Below are positions 11,410-23,854 of a stretch of 64,000 nt of DNA, piece by piece. The notes beneath the pieces were generated by a model. That model was not told the DNA's origin. It ran no database searches and worked only from the letters and a program-made list of their open reading frames with translations. Source of the DNA: Dermanyssus gallinae. Lineage: Eukaryota; Arthropoda; Arachnida; Mesostigmata; Dermanyssidae. Within the stretch, counting starts at the first letter, position 1, and the number at the start of each line of letters is the position of its first letter. The translations under genes and the position numbers were made by a program. The DNA is taken from NCBI GenBank assembly GCA_003439945.1, contig QVRM01003919.1:1-64000 (forward strand). The letters are read 5' to 3'.

Positions 11410-12690
11410 ACTGGAATGATTAACAATTTGATCCCCCATTTTGTCCGGCAAGCCAAGAAGAGCATTTCGCTAGACGCTCCATCTACTTTGAACAGTTTCC
11501 ATTGAATTCATACAAAGTAGCCGCATGGAACTGGAACTATTAACTGGAACTGGGAAGAACTTAAGGAAGCTCTACTGTAATTTGCGCTCACGTATATATC
11601 CATTGTGTAAGCAAAGCATTCTTCTCAAAGGCGCAACTGGCATTTCAGAAATACACGTGAAAATTCCAGTTACAATCTGTCCAACCTGACATATATTGTG
11701 TCTCACACAGAACCGTTTTTAAATATACGATCAAAGTAATTAGCGATTGATAATATTGGGTGAAATAATTACTGTTCAGCTACAAGCTGGCAATTGCCAA
11801 ATTGACATGGCAACCTAAATGGAGCGAATTTTCGAAGGTAAAAGATTAGCCCTTGCAGTATTCGAGTGTTACCCAAAGAACGTCTACATTAAAACCAACA
11901 AGTTAGTTTACTGCGAAGTTGCGGAGAAGCTATTTGGAAACGCTGTGAAACTTGAAAGCCTGCCAACATCGGCCAAGGCTGCCAAATTTGTTCGTTTGTT
12001 CTTTGCCGTCACCTCTGCAATCGGGCTGACTACTACAATGCGCCAGTAAAATGAATATTTTGACGTGAAAGCCAGAAGGTGATTTCAATGTATGATAGCT
12101 TATGTTGTCGTTGTTGTTGTTGTTGTTGTTGTTGGCGTTAGTGTTGTTGTTGTTTTGTTATTGTTGTTGTAAAACTAAAAATAGGAAACTGTTTAACGAT
12201 GAACGTGTTGAAGAAAAAGGCTCTAAAGTTCACACCCGAAGGGCCCCTGATGAGAAGTATATGCTTAGGTGGTGCCGCTTGAAGGTCCCGTCAGTGGCAT
12301 CCTAGGGTATTACACTCATCTTGGGAGTACACTCATCCGGTCAGCACCTTATCGTTACCGACACAGTGAAGACAATGTTACTCTAGAGAGTTTAGAGCCT
12401 CTCTAAGCGCAAACAAAACAGGCCAAACTAGGATCTGTTTAAGACAACGCCGTTCATCGAGAATCTTGTAAACCGACACTCCCGCCTACCACTTTGCTGC
12501 GAGCGCTCCCCGTAGGAGCTTTAAGCAAAGGATGAGAGACGTGCTACAGGGCGTACTACAAGACGTCGGCAATGTTGGACAATAAGTGCATGAAACCGCT
12601 ATACGCTAGCTTAGCTGCACGTTCTCACTCGCTTCTCCGTTCACGGGGTCCACCAAAAACTGTGCCGCCGCACTGGGTTTCATAATTCAG
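8411..12690. other. Intergenic stretch without a recognised gene
   Basis: AT-rich. Contains (TA)n tracts at 10678-10700, 11285-11305 and 11361-11404, a (TTG)n tract at 12101-12170, and two copies of TGGTACGTAAGT (about 8739 and 8781). ORFs at 9534, 9877 and 11819 show no motif. Confidence 0.45.
12101..12170 (+). repeat. (TTG)n microsatellite
   Basis: Mainly TTG units with GCG/TTA interruptions. It creates a false Leu-rich signal-peptide look in one frame. Confidence 0.85.
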
Positions 12691-12699
12691 CGAAAAATT

Positions 12700-12738
12700 C
12701 AGCGATACTTATCGCAAATTTTGCGATAAGTATCGCTG
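12700..12738. repeat. Near-perfect 39-bp palindrome
   Basis: CAGCGATACTTATCGCAAA and its exact reverse complement are separated by a single T. A direct partial copy, CAGCG, precedes it at about 12688. Confidence 0.9.
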
Positions 12739-12924
12739 TTCGTTTTGCGACCCATCACGAGACGCATCGGTCAGCACCACCACATGTTGGGTGTTACATC
12801 TCGGTGGCATTTCTTTGATAGATGCATTCTGCTGCATGCCATTTCTAAGATTCGCGAGAACAAATGCCTCCTTTTGAGACCCAATAGAAACAGATGTAAT
12901 AAGTTACCTGTTGGTGCCGTCGTT

Positions 12925-12985
12925 GCTTGTTGTTGTTGTTGTTGTTGTTGTTGTTTTTGTTTTTGTTGTTGTTATTGTTGTCGGC
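12925..12985 (+). repeat. (TTG/TTT)n microsatellite
   Basis: TGT units with a few TTTTTG interruptions, followed at 13116-13165 by (CAG/CAA)n. The latter lies on the same strand and the two can fold partly on each other. Confidence 0.8.
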
Positions 12986-13458
12986 GCCGCTGCTGCCACG
13001 GGCGCTCATTGTGGAAAACGTTCGTTCGGCGCGCCTGCTTACGTGCCCGCGACAACGCCATGACACGCTGCCGGTCTCTCTCCCTCTCTCGACTTCTGCC
13101 GCCCTCACAACGTCATTACCAGCAGCAGCAGCGGTGGTACCAGCAACAGCAGCAGCAACAACAATAGCAAACATAGTAGCAGCAGCGGCCGAGGCGGCAC
13201 ACTATGCCCGGTGGTGGTGATGGACTCACCGCGAAGCGACGGACTCACGTCAGCTATAACGGCAGGGGAGCGCCGCCAGGCTTAGCTGGTCGTCTTTATT
13301 GTAGGCGCCGCTCATGTCGCAGCAGTAACCGAACCTGTTGCCACTCGGCACGGCGTCGTGGAGCTGGTGTTGCGGCTGGTGGTGATACGCCGCAGCCTAC
13401 TGGAGAAGCCTACTGGACCTGGAGGCGACACTCGATCTACAGACCTACATGAAACGGT

Positions 13459-14060
13459 AGGACCGACGTGATCGAGACCAGAAAGGCGGCCTACGTAAGA
13501 CGGTCGTCCTGTCTAAGATTGACGCTGGTCCTACTCATGACGGTCGTTCTGCCCAAGATTGACGCTGGTCCTACTCATGACGGTCGTTCTGCCCAAGATT
13601 GACGCTGGTCCTACTCAAGACGACCGTTCCGTCCAAGATCAACGGTGGTCCTACGTGAGGAGGCCGTCCTGCCCAAGATTAACGGTGGTCCGACTCAAAA
13701 CGGTTGTTTTGCCCAAGACTGACGGTGGTCCTATTCAAGACGGTCGTCCTGCCCAGGATTGACGGTGGTCCTACGTGAGGCGGCCGTCCTGCCCAAGCTT
13801 GACGGTGGTCCTACGGTCAAGACGGTTATCCTGCCTACGATCAAGGGTGGACTTATTTAAGGCGACTGTCCTGCCTAAGGCCGACAGTGGTTCTACCCGG
13901 GACGATCGTCCTGCCCAAGATCGATAGTGGTGCTACTCAAGACGGTCGTCTTTCGCAAAATCGAGCTAGTCCTACTCAAGACGGTCGTCCGGCACAAGAC
14001 CGATGGTGGTCCTACTCGAGACGGTTGTCCTGTTCAAGACGGATGGACGGTGGTCTTCTT
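13459..14060 (+). repeat. 40-bp minisatellite, about 14-15 units
   Basis: Units with core CGGTCGTCCTGCCCAAGATT begin at 13501, 13541, 13581, 13621, 13661, 13701, 13741, 13781, 13823, 13862, 13902, 13942, 13982 and 14022. Most are exactly 40 bp; one is 42 and one 39. Units lack stops in most + frames, so long ORFs arise in several frames. Divergence between units is 5-25 percent by eye, and neighbours at 13541 and 13581 are nearly identical. Confidence 0.93.
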
Positions 14061-14618
14061 CTCAAGATCTGCCGCTTATATGGCTGTTGTTGATAGATTC
14101 AACGTTAGCATAACAGCGACGGAACACCGGTGTTCTTGAATTTCAAGACAGACAAACATCGGTACCATCGTAACCATTTTTGGCATGCGCGTATTGTTGT
14201 TGTTGCCGGTGTCGGCACTGACCGTCACGCAGCAGAGTTATCACATGCGGCTGAGCTAAACACCTCAGCAGATGATGAGCATCACCGATATTCGGCAGTT
14301 TGTCAATAGTTGTGAACCCCCTTGTGGTGCAGCTGTGTGCAGCCGATAGGTTGAGACAGCGGCAACTATGACGATACCACTGCGGATCGAGTCGTTCGAC
14401 TAAGTTAGTTCGCTTTGTTTCTCCGTCTCGTCGTTCCTCCGTAACTAGTGCTCTAGTGTTGGAGAGAGAAGAAGTGAAGAATGAACACTTTATTTTCCTC
14501 ACGTTCCTCCGAACGTTTGGAAATTGCTTATCGAGGAAGAGTGTCTGTGGGTGGCTGCATATGTGAATGTGTATATCTATACGCTCGTTTCTGTGTGCAT
14601 CAGTGTCCGTCCGCGCAG

Positions 14619-14624
14619 TATAAG
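14619..14624 (+). promoter_or_regulatory. Possible TATA box
   Basis: TATAAG in a GC-rich setting, about 130 bases before the ATG at 14752. It would place initiation near 14650. Supported only by position. Confidence 0.3.
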
Positions 14625-14751
14625 TGCAGCTTGCCGCACCAATCGCAGCCCTAGTCGAGTGCCGTGCGCGCGATAACTGCATTGTGCTCTGTTGGAGTAA
14701 AGGCGAACTTGAAAGTGAAGAAGTCACGCTAAAATAGCCACAGGCGGCGCC

Positions 14752-14802
14752 ATGGTTCTGCTCTGGACGACAGTTGTCCACGTCGTGGCCTTCGCTCCAC
14801 TG
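14752..14802 (+). CDS. Possible first coding exon with signal peptide
   Basis: GGCGCCATGG is a strong Kozak context. The 17 codons read MVLLWTTVVHVVAFAPL, a start of signal-peptide type, and end at a consensus donor CTG|GTAAGC, phase 0. A TATAAG lies upstream. It may belong to a gene on the + strand whose next exon I could not identify; the metalloprotease 31 kb downstream is one possibility (a phase-0 acceptor exists at 46176/46177). Confidence 0.35.
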
Positions 14803-15055
14803 GTAAGCAGAGAACTCGCAAGTGTCACGGAAGCGTTTACGAAGTAGTTGTCGCTTGTTATATGTACGCATCGTTTAACAACCACAAAGCCTGTCAAAAG
14901 ACTTTGGTCCATGGCACATGTGCCGCGCCGTTATTGGAGTCTATATTGTGCCAAACTGTCTGTACGGCTGCCTATTTTCTTAATACATTCGTATTTTGGC
15001 GACAAATGGTTCTGCCCTGCTAAACCATTTCAACTCAACAAATCATAAAAAAAAC

Positions 15056-15112
<57 letters not shown>

Positions 15113-15113
15113 T

Positions 15114-15160
<47 letters not shown>

Positions 15161-15161
15161 T

Positions 15162-15206
<45 letters not shown>

Positions 15207-15593
15207 ATATATATATATATATATATATATGATAGAAGTTTTGCCTAGTCAATAATCAATGTGCTTCACATACCATTGGCGACAGCTTAAATAAATGCAT
15301 ATAGTTAGAAAAGCCAGTTACTTTTAGTCATGGGTGATACTATGGCTCGTTTTATAGACTAATTGTTAAAGTCCTCAGGTGCGGAGTGGTATGACGGCGA
15401 CGTCCCGCATAGCTGGCGTCAGGGAACAATCTAGTTCCTCTTCGTCACTGGCCTAATCAACCAAAATGCTGGGGCTTACGTGGGAACTAACTGTGTACAT
15501 ATCGACGTCAGACAACAAGCGCTCAACGCTATGACTTTAGTGAGTGTGCCAAATTTAGGGGCTCTAAGGCCAATATATATATATATATATATA
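14803..15593. other. Intergenic stretch dominated by (TA)n
   Basis: 15058-15230 is a 170-base TA tract with three TTTATG/TTTGTA interruptions at near-regular spacing. Another TA run at 15573-15593 adjoins the SINE tail. No gene is seen. Confidence 0.6.
15058..15230. repeat. Long interrupted (TA)n tract
   Basis: About 170 bases, the longest in the window, with higher-order units of about 54 bases (GTATATATATATTTATGTA appears twice). Confidence 0.95.
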
Positions 15594-15797
15594 TTTTTTT
15601 TTTTTCGATTTTTCCATAAGGCAATTGCCCGTGTACGGATTTTTCGTGTCATGGCTAAGTTTACTCCACTCTGGAATTTACCTTGTCTAAATTGGAAACC
15701 ATGCAAACCAATTTAAGAAAGGCCGGTCTGGGTCTCGAACCCAGTCCTCCCGAATGCAAGGCAAAGGCTTTGCCACTAAGCCATCTTGCTCGGTATA
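15594..15797 (-). mobile_element. tRNA-derived SINE
   Basis: On the - strand the element starts with a tRNA-like head: A box TGGCTTAGTGG (15783-15773) and B box GGTTCGAGACC (15741-15731) inside a paired T-arm CTGGG..CCCAG. A tRNA-unrelated body follows, and it ends in an A-run (T run at 15594-15605). The acceptor stem does not pair, so it is not a functional tRNA gene. Pol III would read it from the internal promoter. Confidence 0.8.
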
Positions 15798-16266
15798 TAA
15801 CACGTGGTTTAATGAAGCACGCTAAATAATTTGTTGGATACAAAACGCTTGCAACACTCTTGATAAATGCGTGTTGCTATGCAGATTCTTGTTCGCACCA
15901 CGCTTCTGCAGCCTTTCATATACAATGCTGGTGTATACGAAGGATGACTGAACACCTACATGACAGTCGTGTACTTATTTCGTTCACGAGACATAGAAAG
16001 CAGAAATTCTTTATTCATCTTTTTTGGAACTTATGTGCATAGTATTTTCTCAACGCTCTGGCAACCACAGTTTAGACGTTCTTAACGGGTTAAGTTGCCT
16101 GTGGCACGGTAGCGTCTAAATGCGTCTTCCTTGACGAGAGTTTCAAAAGACATGTTTGTCCACTGAGGAAACCTACGGCGCTTCTGTTTCTTAAGCTGCT
16201 CGTTATTTAGCCACATCACACTGCAGTTCGGCAAAAAAATCCTTTAGGGGCTGACTCTCAGCCGAG

Positions 16267-16396
16267 ATTTAAAGTCCATGAGACTGCTGTTCGCATTGGT
16301 TCATAGACGGACCCCCATAAATACAAATGTGCAACTGTGGGGCTCGAACCCGCGCACCTATGTGTCTCCTCTGTAGGCGTACTGCCCTCTGACTTA
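16267..16396 (-). mobile_element. tRNA-derived SINE, left copy of a head-to-head pair
   Basis: The reverse strand holds a B box GGGTTCGAGCCCC (about 16351-16339) and a body GTTGCAC...GGGGTCCGTC..CAATGCGAA that is also found on the + strand at 16467-16550. Body ends near ATTTAAA at 16267. Confidence 0.65.
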
Positions 16397-16550
16397 GGCA
16401 TGATGGGTTGTCGAGTCCGGTGACGCGGTGCATTCGCGTGCGCCTTGCAACCAGAGAAGATGCATAGGGTTCGAGCCCCATTGTTGCACACCTATAGTTA
16501 TGGGGTCCGTCTTACGCAGCAATGCGAAAGCAGTCCCGTGAACGTTAAAT
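16397..16550 (+). mobile_element. tRNA-derived SINE, right copy of a head-to-head pair
   Basis: B box GGGTTCGAGCCCC begins at 16467. The tRNA-like head (GTGACGCGGTG as degenerate A box) lies at about 16419. The body matches the left copy in inverse orientation with roughly 80 percent identity by eye. Confidence 0.65.
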
Positions 16551-17822
16551 GTTGGCGGGTCAGAGTCAGCCTAAAAACGTTTTAGGCAAGCTGGGTTGCT
16601 TTAGGCCCCTATTCGTTGCCAAGCCGCTAAGGCGTGGCGGAGGGGCTGCAAGGTCAACAACAAGTACAGCAACATGATCCACTAGCACAACCCCAGCAAT
16701 ATTAACAACAGTAGCAGAAGCCGAAGTAACAATAGCAGAATCTAATACGGATAACACTGAAGCTAAGAGCGTCAAGCGTTGTAGGGAGCGGGAACCGCCG
16801 GAACAACAGCAACGACAGTACGAAGGAGCTAAAATGGCTTGACAACGATTCATGTATATATATATATATATATTTGTCAGTCAATAATCGTCGGAATTAT
16901 TTTCTCCCGCAACCAATGATAAAATGTTAATGCAGATGCTGTTTTCTAGTTATAAATTGCCTAAGGCCTCACATTTTACTTGTCTTTATATACTTCCATA
17001 TGTCCAGGCAAAGATCTTGCTTAGTAGCAAAAACTTGAAATCTAGACTTGGACACCCTTAAACTGTGTTTTGTGTTTTCTAAATTAGACATAGGGAATGC
17101 CGGACTGGAATATAGCCGGGTACACCAAACATAAAACAACTTGCACGAAGCCTTGAGGCTTATCTCAAAACTATTGAAGCTTGCCTCTATGGAGAGATGG
17201 TGCTACCCCGTTTTCTGTCCTGGTAACTGCAATCCTACCGAGTGAGCGAGTCTGAGGCTTTTGCCGATAGCCTTAGCTAGTTAGTGTGAAAAGGGCACTT
17301 ATGAGGAAGAAGACAATTAACCTATGATTTTAAGAGGAAGGAGATAATTAAGTCAAGGTCGACAAATGAAAATAAGCACTTTAGCAGTACTATTAATTAG
17401 CATTTCTATTTAAAGGCTTTTACAACATCAACATTGTATGCCAAATGTAGTCGCCTAAGACTGTACAGGATCCGTCTTAAATTTCAATCGCTAATCTTGT
17501 CAATCTAATGGTAAAGAATGCCAAGCGATTTATCGATCATTACGTGCCTTTTGTCACAGGAAGCTGTTGCGAATATTTACAATATGCGTTGGTTCTGAGT
17601 ACAAAAGACTGAGATAATAATTGCAAATCTCTGACAAAACACAAATACTTTTAAAGCAACTTTTTTTCAGACTTGCAGTGGTGTAAAAACTAGAAATTAG
17701 AAAACATAACAGCAACATGTATGGTATGTATATACATATGGCATAGTCTTCTAAAAGTCACTAGAAATTCCAAAATACGTACTTACACGTATTTATGGAA
17801 TGACCTGATATATACATATGTA

Positions 17823-17865
<43 letters not shown>

Positions 17866-19540
17866 CGTAGCGAAAATTAGCGTTTTTAATAGAAAACAAC
17901 CGGAAACGACGGCCTACAAAGGCAGTTTCTTGTCTAGTAAACGCGCTTTGTCTTAGATCGACGTCGATTGACAGTTTATGCAAGCAAACGCCAATACAAA
18001 CTGTTTTTGGGGACCGACTATAGTCCATAGTATACGGCAAATGTAATATTGACATATATATTTTTATTGTGCGTACACATAGTACATGATGTCATACATA
18101 GTCCGAAACAGAAAGTAGTTTAAGTGGTCTTCCGAAAAGAGAGCCATGAAAAAACATAGAAGAGCTGAAAAATTGGATTTAATATCCAAAAAACAATGCG
18201 GGGGTAAAGAATTATTCGTTGCCAGACAAATGAGGTTGTGGCTAAATTCATCACTAGTAGCGTTCCTTGTATTAGAGACAATAAACCTAGAATGCCCCGT
18301 TTGTCAGCCTAAATGACAGTAGCTAATAATTGATGTTATTAATTATTAAATAAACAAGCCTTAAAATGCAAAATACTTTTATTGCGCCAGATCGCTTCTG
18401 ACAAGGCTATTTAATAGACTGATAAGTGAGGGCATTCATGAACATCACTGGGTAGGCCGGAGCATATATCCAACGTTTGATGTATTATGCGGCGTAGTGC
18501 CGTCATGATACTATATTAGTTAAGTATTTTTAATTAAATGTTTAAAATGGGTTTCCAATATTTTTGTTTTTGGACATAAAGCATAAAGAGATTCATTCAA
18601 TCGAGATTCTCCGATATCTGATTTCAAAGGTAACCGAGAATCCTTGTTTACCTTTTAAATCAGATAGTAATACTTTAATTGATCGTTTTAAATCACCACT
18701 GCATAACACAAACTCTTTCTTCATGTAAGCCTCTCTCGATGAGCGCACTGGCTTTCCTAGTTTGTTTCTATGAGCTAGATATTTTCGACATTCATTATGA
18801 CTCCAACCTTAATGACAAACCCCACTCAACATTTCATTTTTTTTTATCTGTGTTTTGTATTAACCTAAGTGTTACCTATGATTTGTAAGTATAAGTTTAT
18901 TTTTGTACTTTATAGTTTTTTTTTTTCGACTGGCTTGTACCGTACTAATTAGATATTTTGCTGATCTATTCTTATATATTTGGAAATACTGTGCTCTGAG
19001 TAAAGGTTATTTTATATTTTCCCATATAAATACACTGCTGCCATTCTCAAACTAATTGAATTGATTATTTATGCTCAAGGTTATAACAATTGCAGCATGA
19101 TCTGGACGCGGAACAATCGTTACACACGGGTCCACCAAAAACGTAAACTTTTTAAACACATAGTCAATTAGAGTCTCAGATTCTAACCAAGTGATTCCAT
19201 TATGACTCATTTAAATCCCATAGAACTCAGAGCATTCAAGTTATATTGAAATGCCTCACTATGTTTCAATTAATTAATCTTCAAATCTCCAAGTAATATA
19301 GTTGGTCTACTCCTTTTTTTAGGCTCTGGATCTTTAAAAACAAATAATCCTACATAATAACGTCTCAAACCAACACTATCAACACCCATGTTTAATTGTG
19401 TACGCACTAATGCCTAGGATAACCATACCAAATTCTACTGAACTTGGCATTTGTTTTTTATTTCTTCTTTAGTTAGGATTCGGCCGATCCCACCCTGAAT
19501 AAGCAAATTCCATGCGTGTTACCCGACATTTTTTGTGTTC
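16551..19540. other. AT-rich intergenic stretch
   Basis: (TA)n at 16855-16874 and 17826-17864. No coding motif or transposon recognised on either strand. Confidence 0.5.
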
Positions 19541-20660
19541 TCCTAAGATACCAAAGTAACGTAGAGAACGCCGTATTTATCTGTACGCATAAACCTTGTG
19601 TATGTATATATATATATATATATATATTGAATATGTAACAAGGGTGGTGGTAGTGGCAATAATGTCAAGTAAAGGTCAGACGACGAGGTTTCTGTTCGGG
19701 CCTGATCATTGAACTTGATCGGCCAACCTTTGAGGCATTGTTGAACGGCGTTGTGTCTCAAGCCATCGTCATGTTCTGCTGCTCCTTCTTCTTCTGAATC
19801 TTCGGATTGCCTCATCGCCGGGTATCCACGCTTCCGTTCGACTTCTGCTGCCGTCTGGCGCATCCGTTGTCTGCCTTCAACTTCGCCGATGCTTTACCGC
19901 TGCTTCTGCAGCGCGAACCTTTGCTTATTGCTTCATTGAGTTTACCGTTGGGGGGCGGTCCCTCTGCTAAAGTCAGCATGGCAACTATAATTGGTGGAGG
20001 CAACACCAACAACAACAATAACAATACCAACAACGACAACAACAACAATGATGATGTTGGTTAAGGTTCTGACGACAACAGACATCTCTACGATAATCGA
20101 CATACAAAGATATACAGGCTACGTCACCGATATCTGTCTGATGATGGCGTCATGCCTAACATTGCTCATCACGGTCGCCACGGTGGCTGTCTGTCGCCGC
20201 TGTCTTCTTCATTTTCTTCGACGTCAGCATCAGTATCTCACTACTGCGTTATGGTCGCCGATCGACCGATGCGATCATAGAATGCCAACCAAAGCTGGCA
20301 CGCGTCGCTGGGCCCGAAATGAGTAATAAGCCGCAGCGGTTACCCAGTGGCGGCGATGATGACAACAACGACGACAACGACGGCTACAGACGATGGACTG
20401 GCTGGCTGACGTGACGGACACATAGACACGGCCTGCGTGACGGCCATCCGCCGTCGTAATGACAATGAACCGGCGTCGCCGGTGATCTCACCGGATCAGC
20501 TCAGGGGGGGGGGGGGGGTCAACAGGTGTCAACGGGACCTGGTCACGCACGACAATGTGTATTATCAGCATTATTATAGCACCTTAGACCTAGACTAGAC
20601 TAGTAAACGATTCGCCAGCTCGACTGCAATTCCGCTGCTGCTTCTGCACCTCGATGTAAG
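19541..20660 (+). other. GC-richer island with CAA/AAC repeats and a membrane-like ORF
   Basis: A (AAC)n tract at 19999-20055 and a G15 run at 20504-20518. The + ORF 19991-20326 has a Thr-rich repeat-derived start and then one hydrophobic segment (SCLTLLITVATVAVC) before RRCLLHFLRR, a type-I-like stop-transfer. No homolog recognised; probably not a complete gene. Confidence 0.25.
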
Positions 20661-21033
20661 AATCTTGTTGTCATATGTTACTGCAATCTGGATATGCTTC
20701 TTGCCTTCTGCTCACTGGTCATACCAGAAACATTTTGTGCCTTCCAGTTGGCCCCCGGCGGTCACAACAGTTGTCACAACGAAAATCGTGCCCCACGTGA
20801 CGCGCTCTGAACAACGTGTATTCTCTGTAACTCTGAACTCAGCCTATTTATAGGCGAACTGCTGAACCAATACCGTTAGAGGTCAGCTGACCGAGCTACA
20901 ATTAGCGTAGCGGTGATTCAGCGTAAAGTGCGTGCCTTACTTTTCCTATTATCCCTTGTCGTTGTTTTGTTTTTATCGGTATCGATTATCTATTTTTACT
21001 TATGGCGAAGAGAACACGTTTATGATCAAAAGG

Positions 21034-21111
<78 letters not shown>

Positions 21112-22916
21112 CACACTTTATGTTAAACTTATGAAGCTGTCTATGCGTAGCACGCAATAGTATGATACTAAGTTAGATCTTTAAAAAACACTAAACAGAA
21201 TTTAGGGCCACATTTTATTAGTTAAATAACCAATCACAGCAGGTTTCAGAGCCATTACGTAATATAGCGTTTTTTGTATATATTTGTGTGAAGCAATTGA
21301 AGCACGTCTGGTCATGGTGGTTAAAACAGGGCGATGCGGGACTCTAGGCGTTGGTATATAGACTTGCTAAGATCACTACGTCGGGGCGACAATTTTGGGA
21401 CATATGTGTACAAGTGGGCAATAGCACCAAGGGCGTTTTATGATATTATTTGAAGGAACAGAGTCCTCGTTATGCCTATTAACCGAAGGCATCAGGGTAA
21501 AGGTCTTTCCTGAGAATGGTTCTTCTAGCCGTGGTCTTCGTCGTGACTGGGTACCAAGATCAGTACAGCTTAGAGTAACCCCTTTAGCAAGAGAGTTTAG
21601 CTGAAGGAATTCTTCTGTAGCCGAGGTGTTAGTGGCAATTACAGAGCTATATGATGACTTAGAATTGTGCGTAGCAACTACCTTCCTCTTGACATCGCAA
21701 CAGTTAAATGTAGTTTACCTAATTATAGCTATTTCGGTATTCTGATCATATATTCTCTATTTTATTGTGCTCGTCCAGCTTCCTTTTTCTAGCACTTCAA
21801 GAACTTTTTGTTCCGGTTAAAATGTGTTCTACTTCTTCTTGAAACCTAGGGCTGACACCATCCAGTCTACCGTACAGAAACTGTCATTACGTTCAAAGAT
21901 CTCATGTGCCATTGTCTCTGAATAAGCTTTTGGTAATCCTTCTTGTGGCTCTAGTACAGAAAGTGGCCACGCTTCATGTTCCTCGCAGTCAACTAGTTCC
22001 GTTTTTGCCTCCCACGTACTCGTTTTACGACCCTGAAGTTCTTGGGCAGTGCTGGTGGTCATATGATCTCAGCCTTGCATACATGTTCCGCCGCAAACTG
22101 CTCCATCTGCATATATGCGTTATGTTCTACCACGGATCTCTAGTAAAGATAGCCCCCTGGCCGTCTATACATGTCCCTGGACTGACTGGTCCTCTGACTC
22201 CGGCAAAGGAAAGTATCTTACTATAAGCCTCTCTGGCACTTCAGCTGGACCAGCCCACGTTTCGTGCATCAAGTTCGCACTCAACTATATCTACATTTGC
22301 CCGTATCTGTAAACGCATCCAAATGTTTTTTATGCTACCGCGCCTGGAAACAGAGTTAAAAGCACAGTGACGTTCTGACACCGTCAAGCTCTTTCAATTG
22401 CTTCATGATGCTGGTTCATATGCTTACATACCATCGGAGGCATACTATACCACTGCACTGCACACTATTTGCACAGAATATCTGTAAAAATTGGACTTTA
22501 ACAACTTAAGGATAAATGCTAACTTTGAGCCCTAAAATGCTTCAGATATAGATTATGCCATTGCTTAGAGGTGTTTCTTTACCGCCAGGCCAATGAATAG
22601 TTGCGTGATCTGTGATCAGTGACTGGTGTCATAGCTTACTGTTAGATGATGATGACCTGTTCCGACACTGCCATATATCTGTATATAGGTATTACATATG
22701 TGTGAAAACTCTCAACTGCAACTAGTGACGTCTCAATGAAAACAAATATCGTAAACTAAAATACATGCGTGAGGATAGCGTTCGACGTAACGATGATGCA
22801 CACACACACACATATATATATTTATATATATGCTTTCCAATTATCCACGAATCTCTATATATCGCCTGAAACGAGTGACTTGCATTAGACCCTTACGCAA
22901 CTTCGTCACCCCTATC

Positions 22917-22961
<45 letters not shown>

Positions 22962-23798
22962 CATATAGTTCGTTAGATATAGCACATATATGTGTGTATG
23001 TATACATCTATAAATATATTGATCCCAATAAATGGACCCGCAGGTTCGGCAAGCGGTAAACAGTAACGTTGCCGCTCTGTTTGACAACTACCCCATCTCT
23101 ACTTCATTCGCTAACAGTGCGATCGAGCACTGCTTGCCTAAGCCCGACACGCAAGCAGCCCTATGAGTCTAGGCTCTCGCAATTTGGCATTTGCGTTACC
23201 AACAAGTTTAAGAATCAAGCTGTTTACCTAAAAAAGCACAGAGCGACAGTAACGAGAGACGCGTTCGCTTACGACTGCGATTAGATCATCGAGCGGCGTT
23301 CGACTCACGCTATGACGCCACACACACATGTCCCCTACGGCCGACCTGACGCACCCGCCTGCCAGCATTTCGACAACCTCGACCAATTATTCACCTCAGC
23401 AAACTCTCTCTCTCTCTTGCATAAGAAAGGCCATACGCTATTCACTTCAATGTTTGCCTACAACAGAGCCCTTGAAACTTACGCTTGCCCGTTGAGGCCT
23501 GTAGAGAGCAAGTAGAGACTTTGTCGTGTCTCTCACGATCTTGATGTATATATATATATATAAATATATGTCCGTGACTCTTAAACATGCGCAGTGCGTC
23601 GATCGGTATCGCGTGCTGTTTCATGAACAATGTCTTCCATCGTGTAACGTAATTTCGCTGCGTTTTACCTTATAAACTATCCCTCGGAGAGCAAAGGCGG
23701 ACATCCCTGTTTAAACTTGTTGCAGTTGGACTTCTCCGAGAACATATCACTCAATCAAGAGCGAGGATTTTTTTAACCACAGGAGGTGGTATATGTCC

Positions 23799-23854
<56 letters not shown>

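Noticed and set aside
12102..12305. Leu-rich signal-peptide-like ORF
   Set aside because: The hydrophobic stretch comes wholly from a (TTG)n repeat; the remainder has no motif and no donor fits well.
14143..14871. 242-residue ORF on the - strand
   Set aside because: Long but without any domain or sensible composition; it lies opposite the more plausible signal-peptide exon at 14752.
15055..15252. ORFs of alternating Tyr-Ile on both strands (also at 6197-6675, 11250-11505, 21037, 47518, 63021)
   Set aside because: They are translations of (TA)n microsatellites and occur in every frame; no flanking coding motif.
15715..15800. Functional tRNA gene
   Set aside because: A and B boxes are good, but the acceptor stem does not pair and a SINE body with A-tail follows.
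18679..18888. Possible LINE C-terminus
   Set aside because: Only weak resemblance in a few residues; no zinc motif and no tail.
19812..20064. Asn-rich and Leu-rich ORFs on opposite strands
   Set aside because: Both are created by the same AAC repeat.
21829..22312. Overlapping ORFs on both strands with fair codon look
   Set aside because: Neither strand gives a recognisable family and stops interrupt any longer product.
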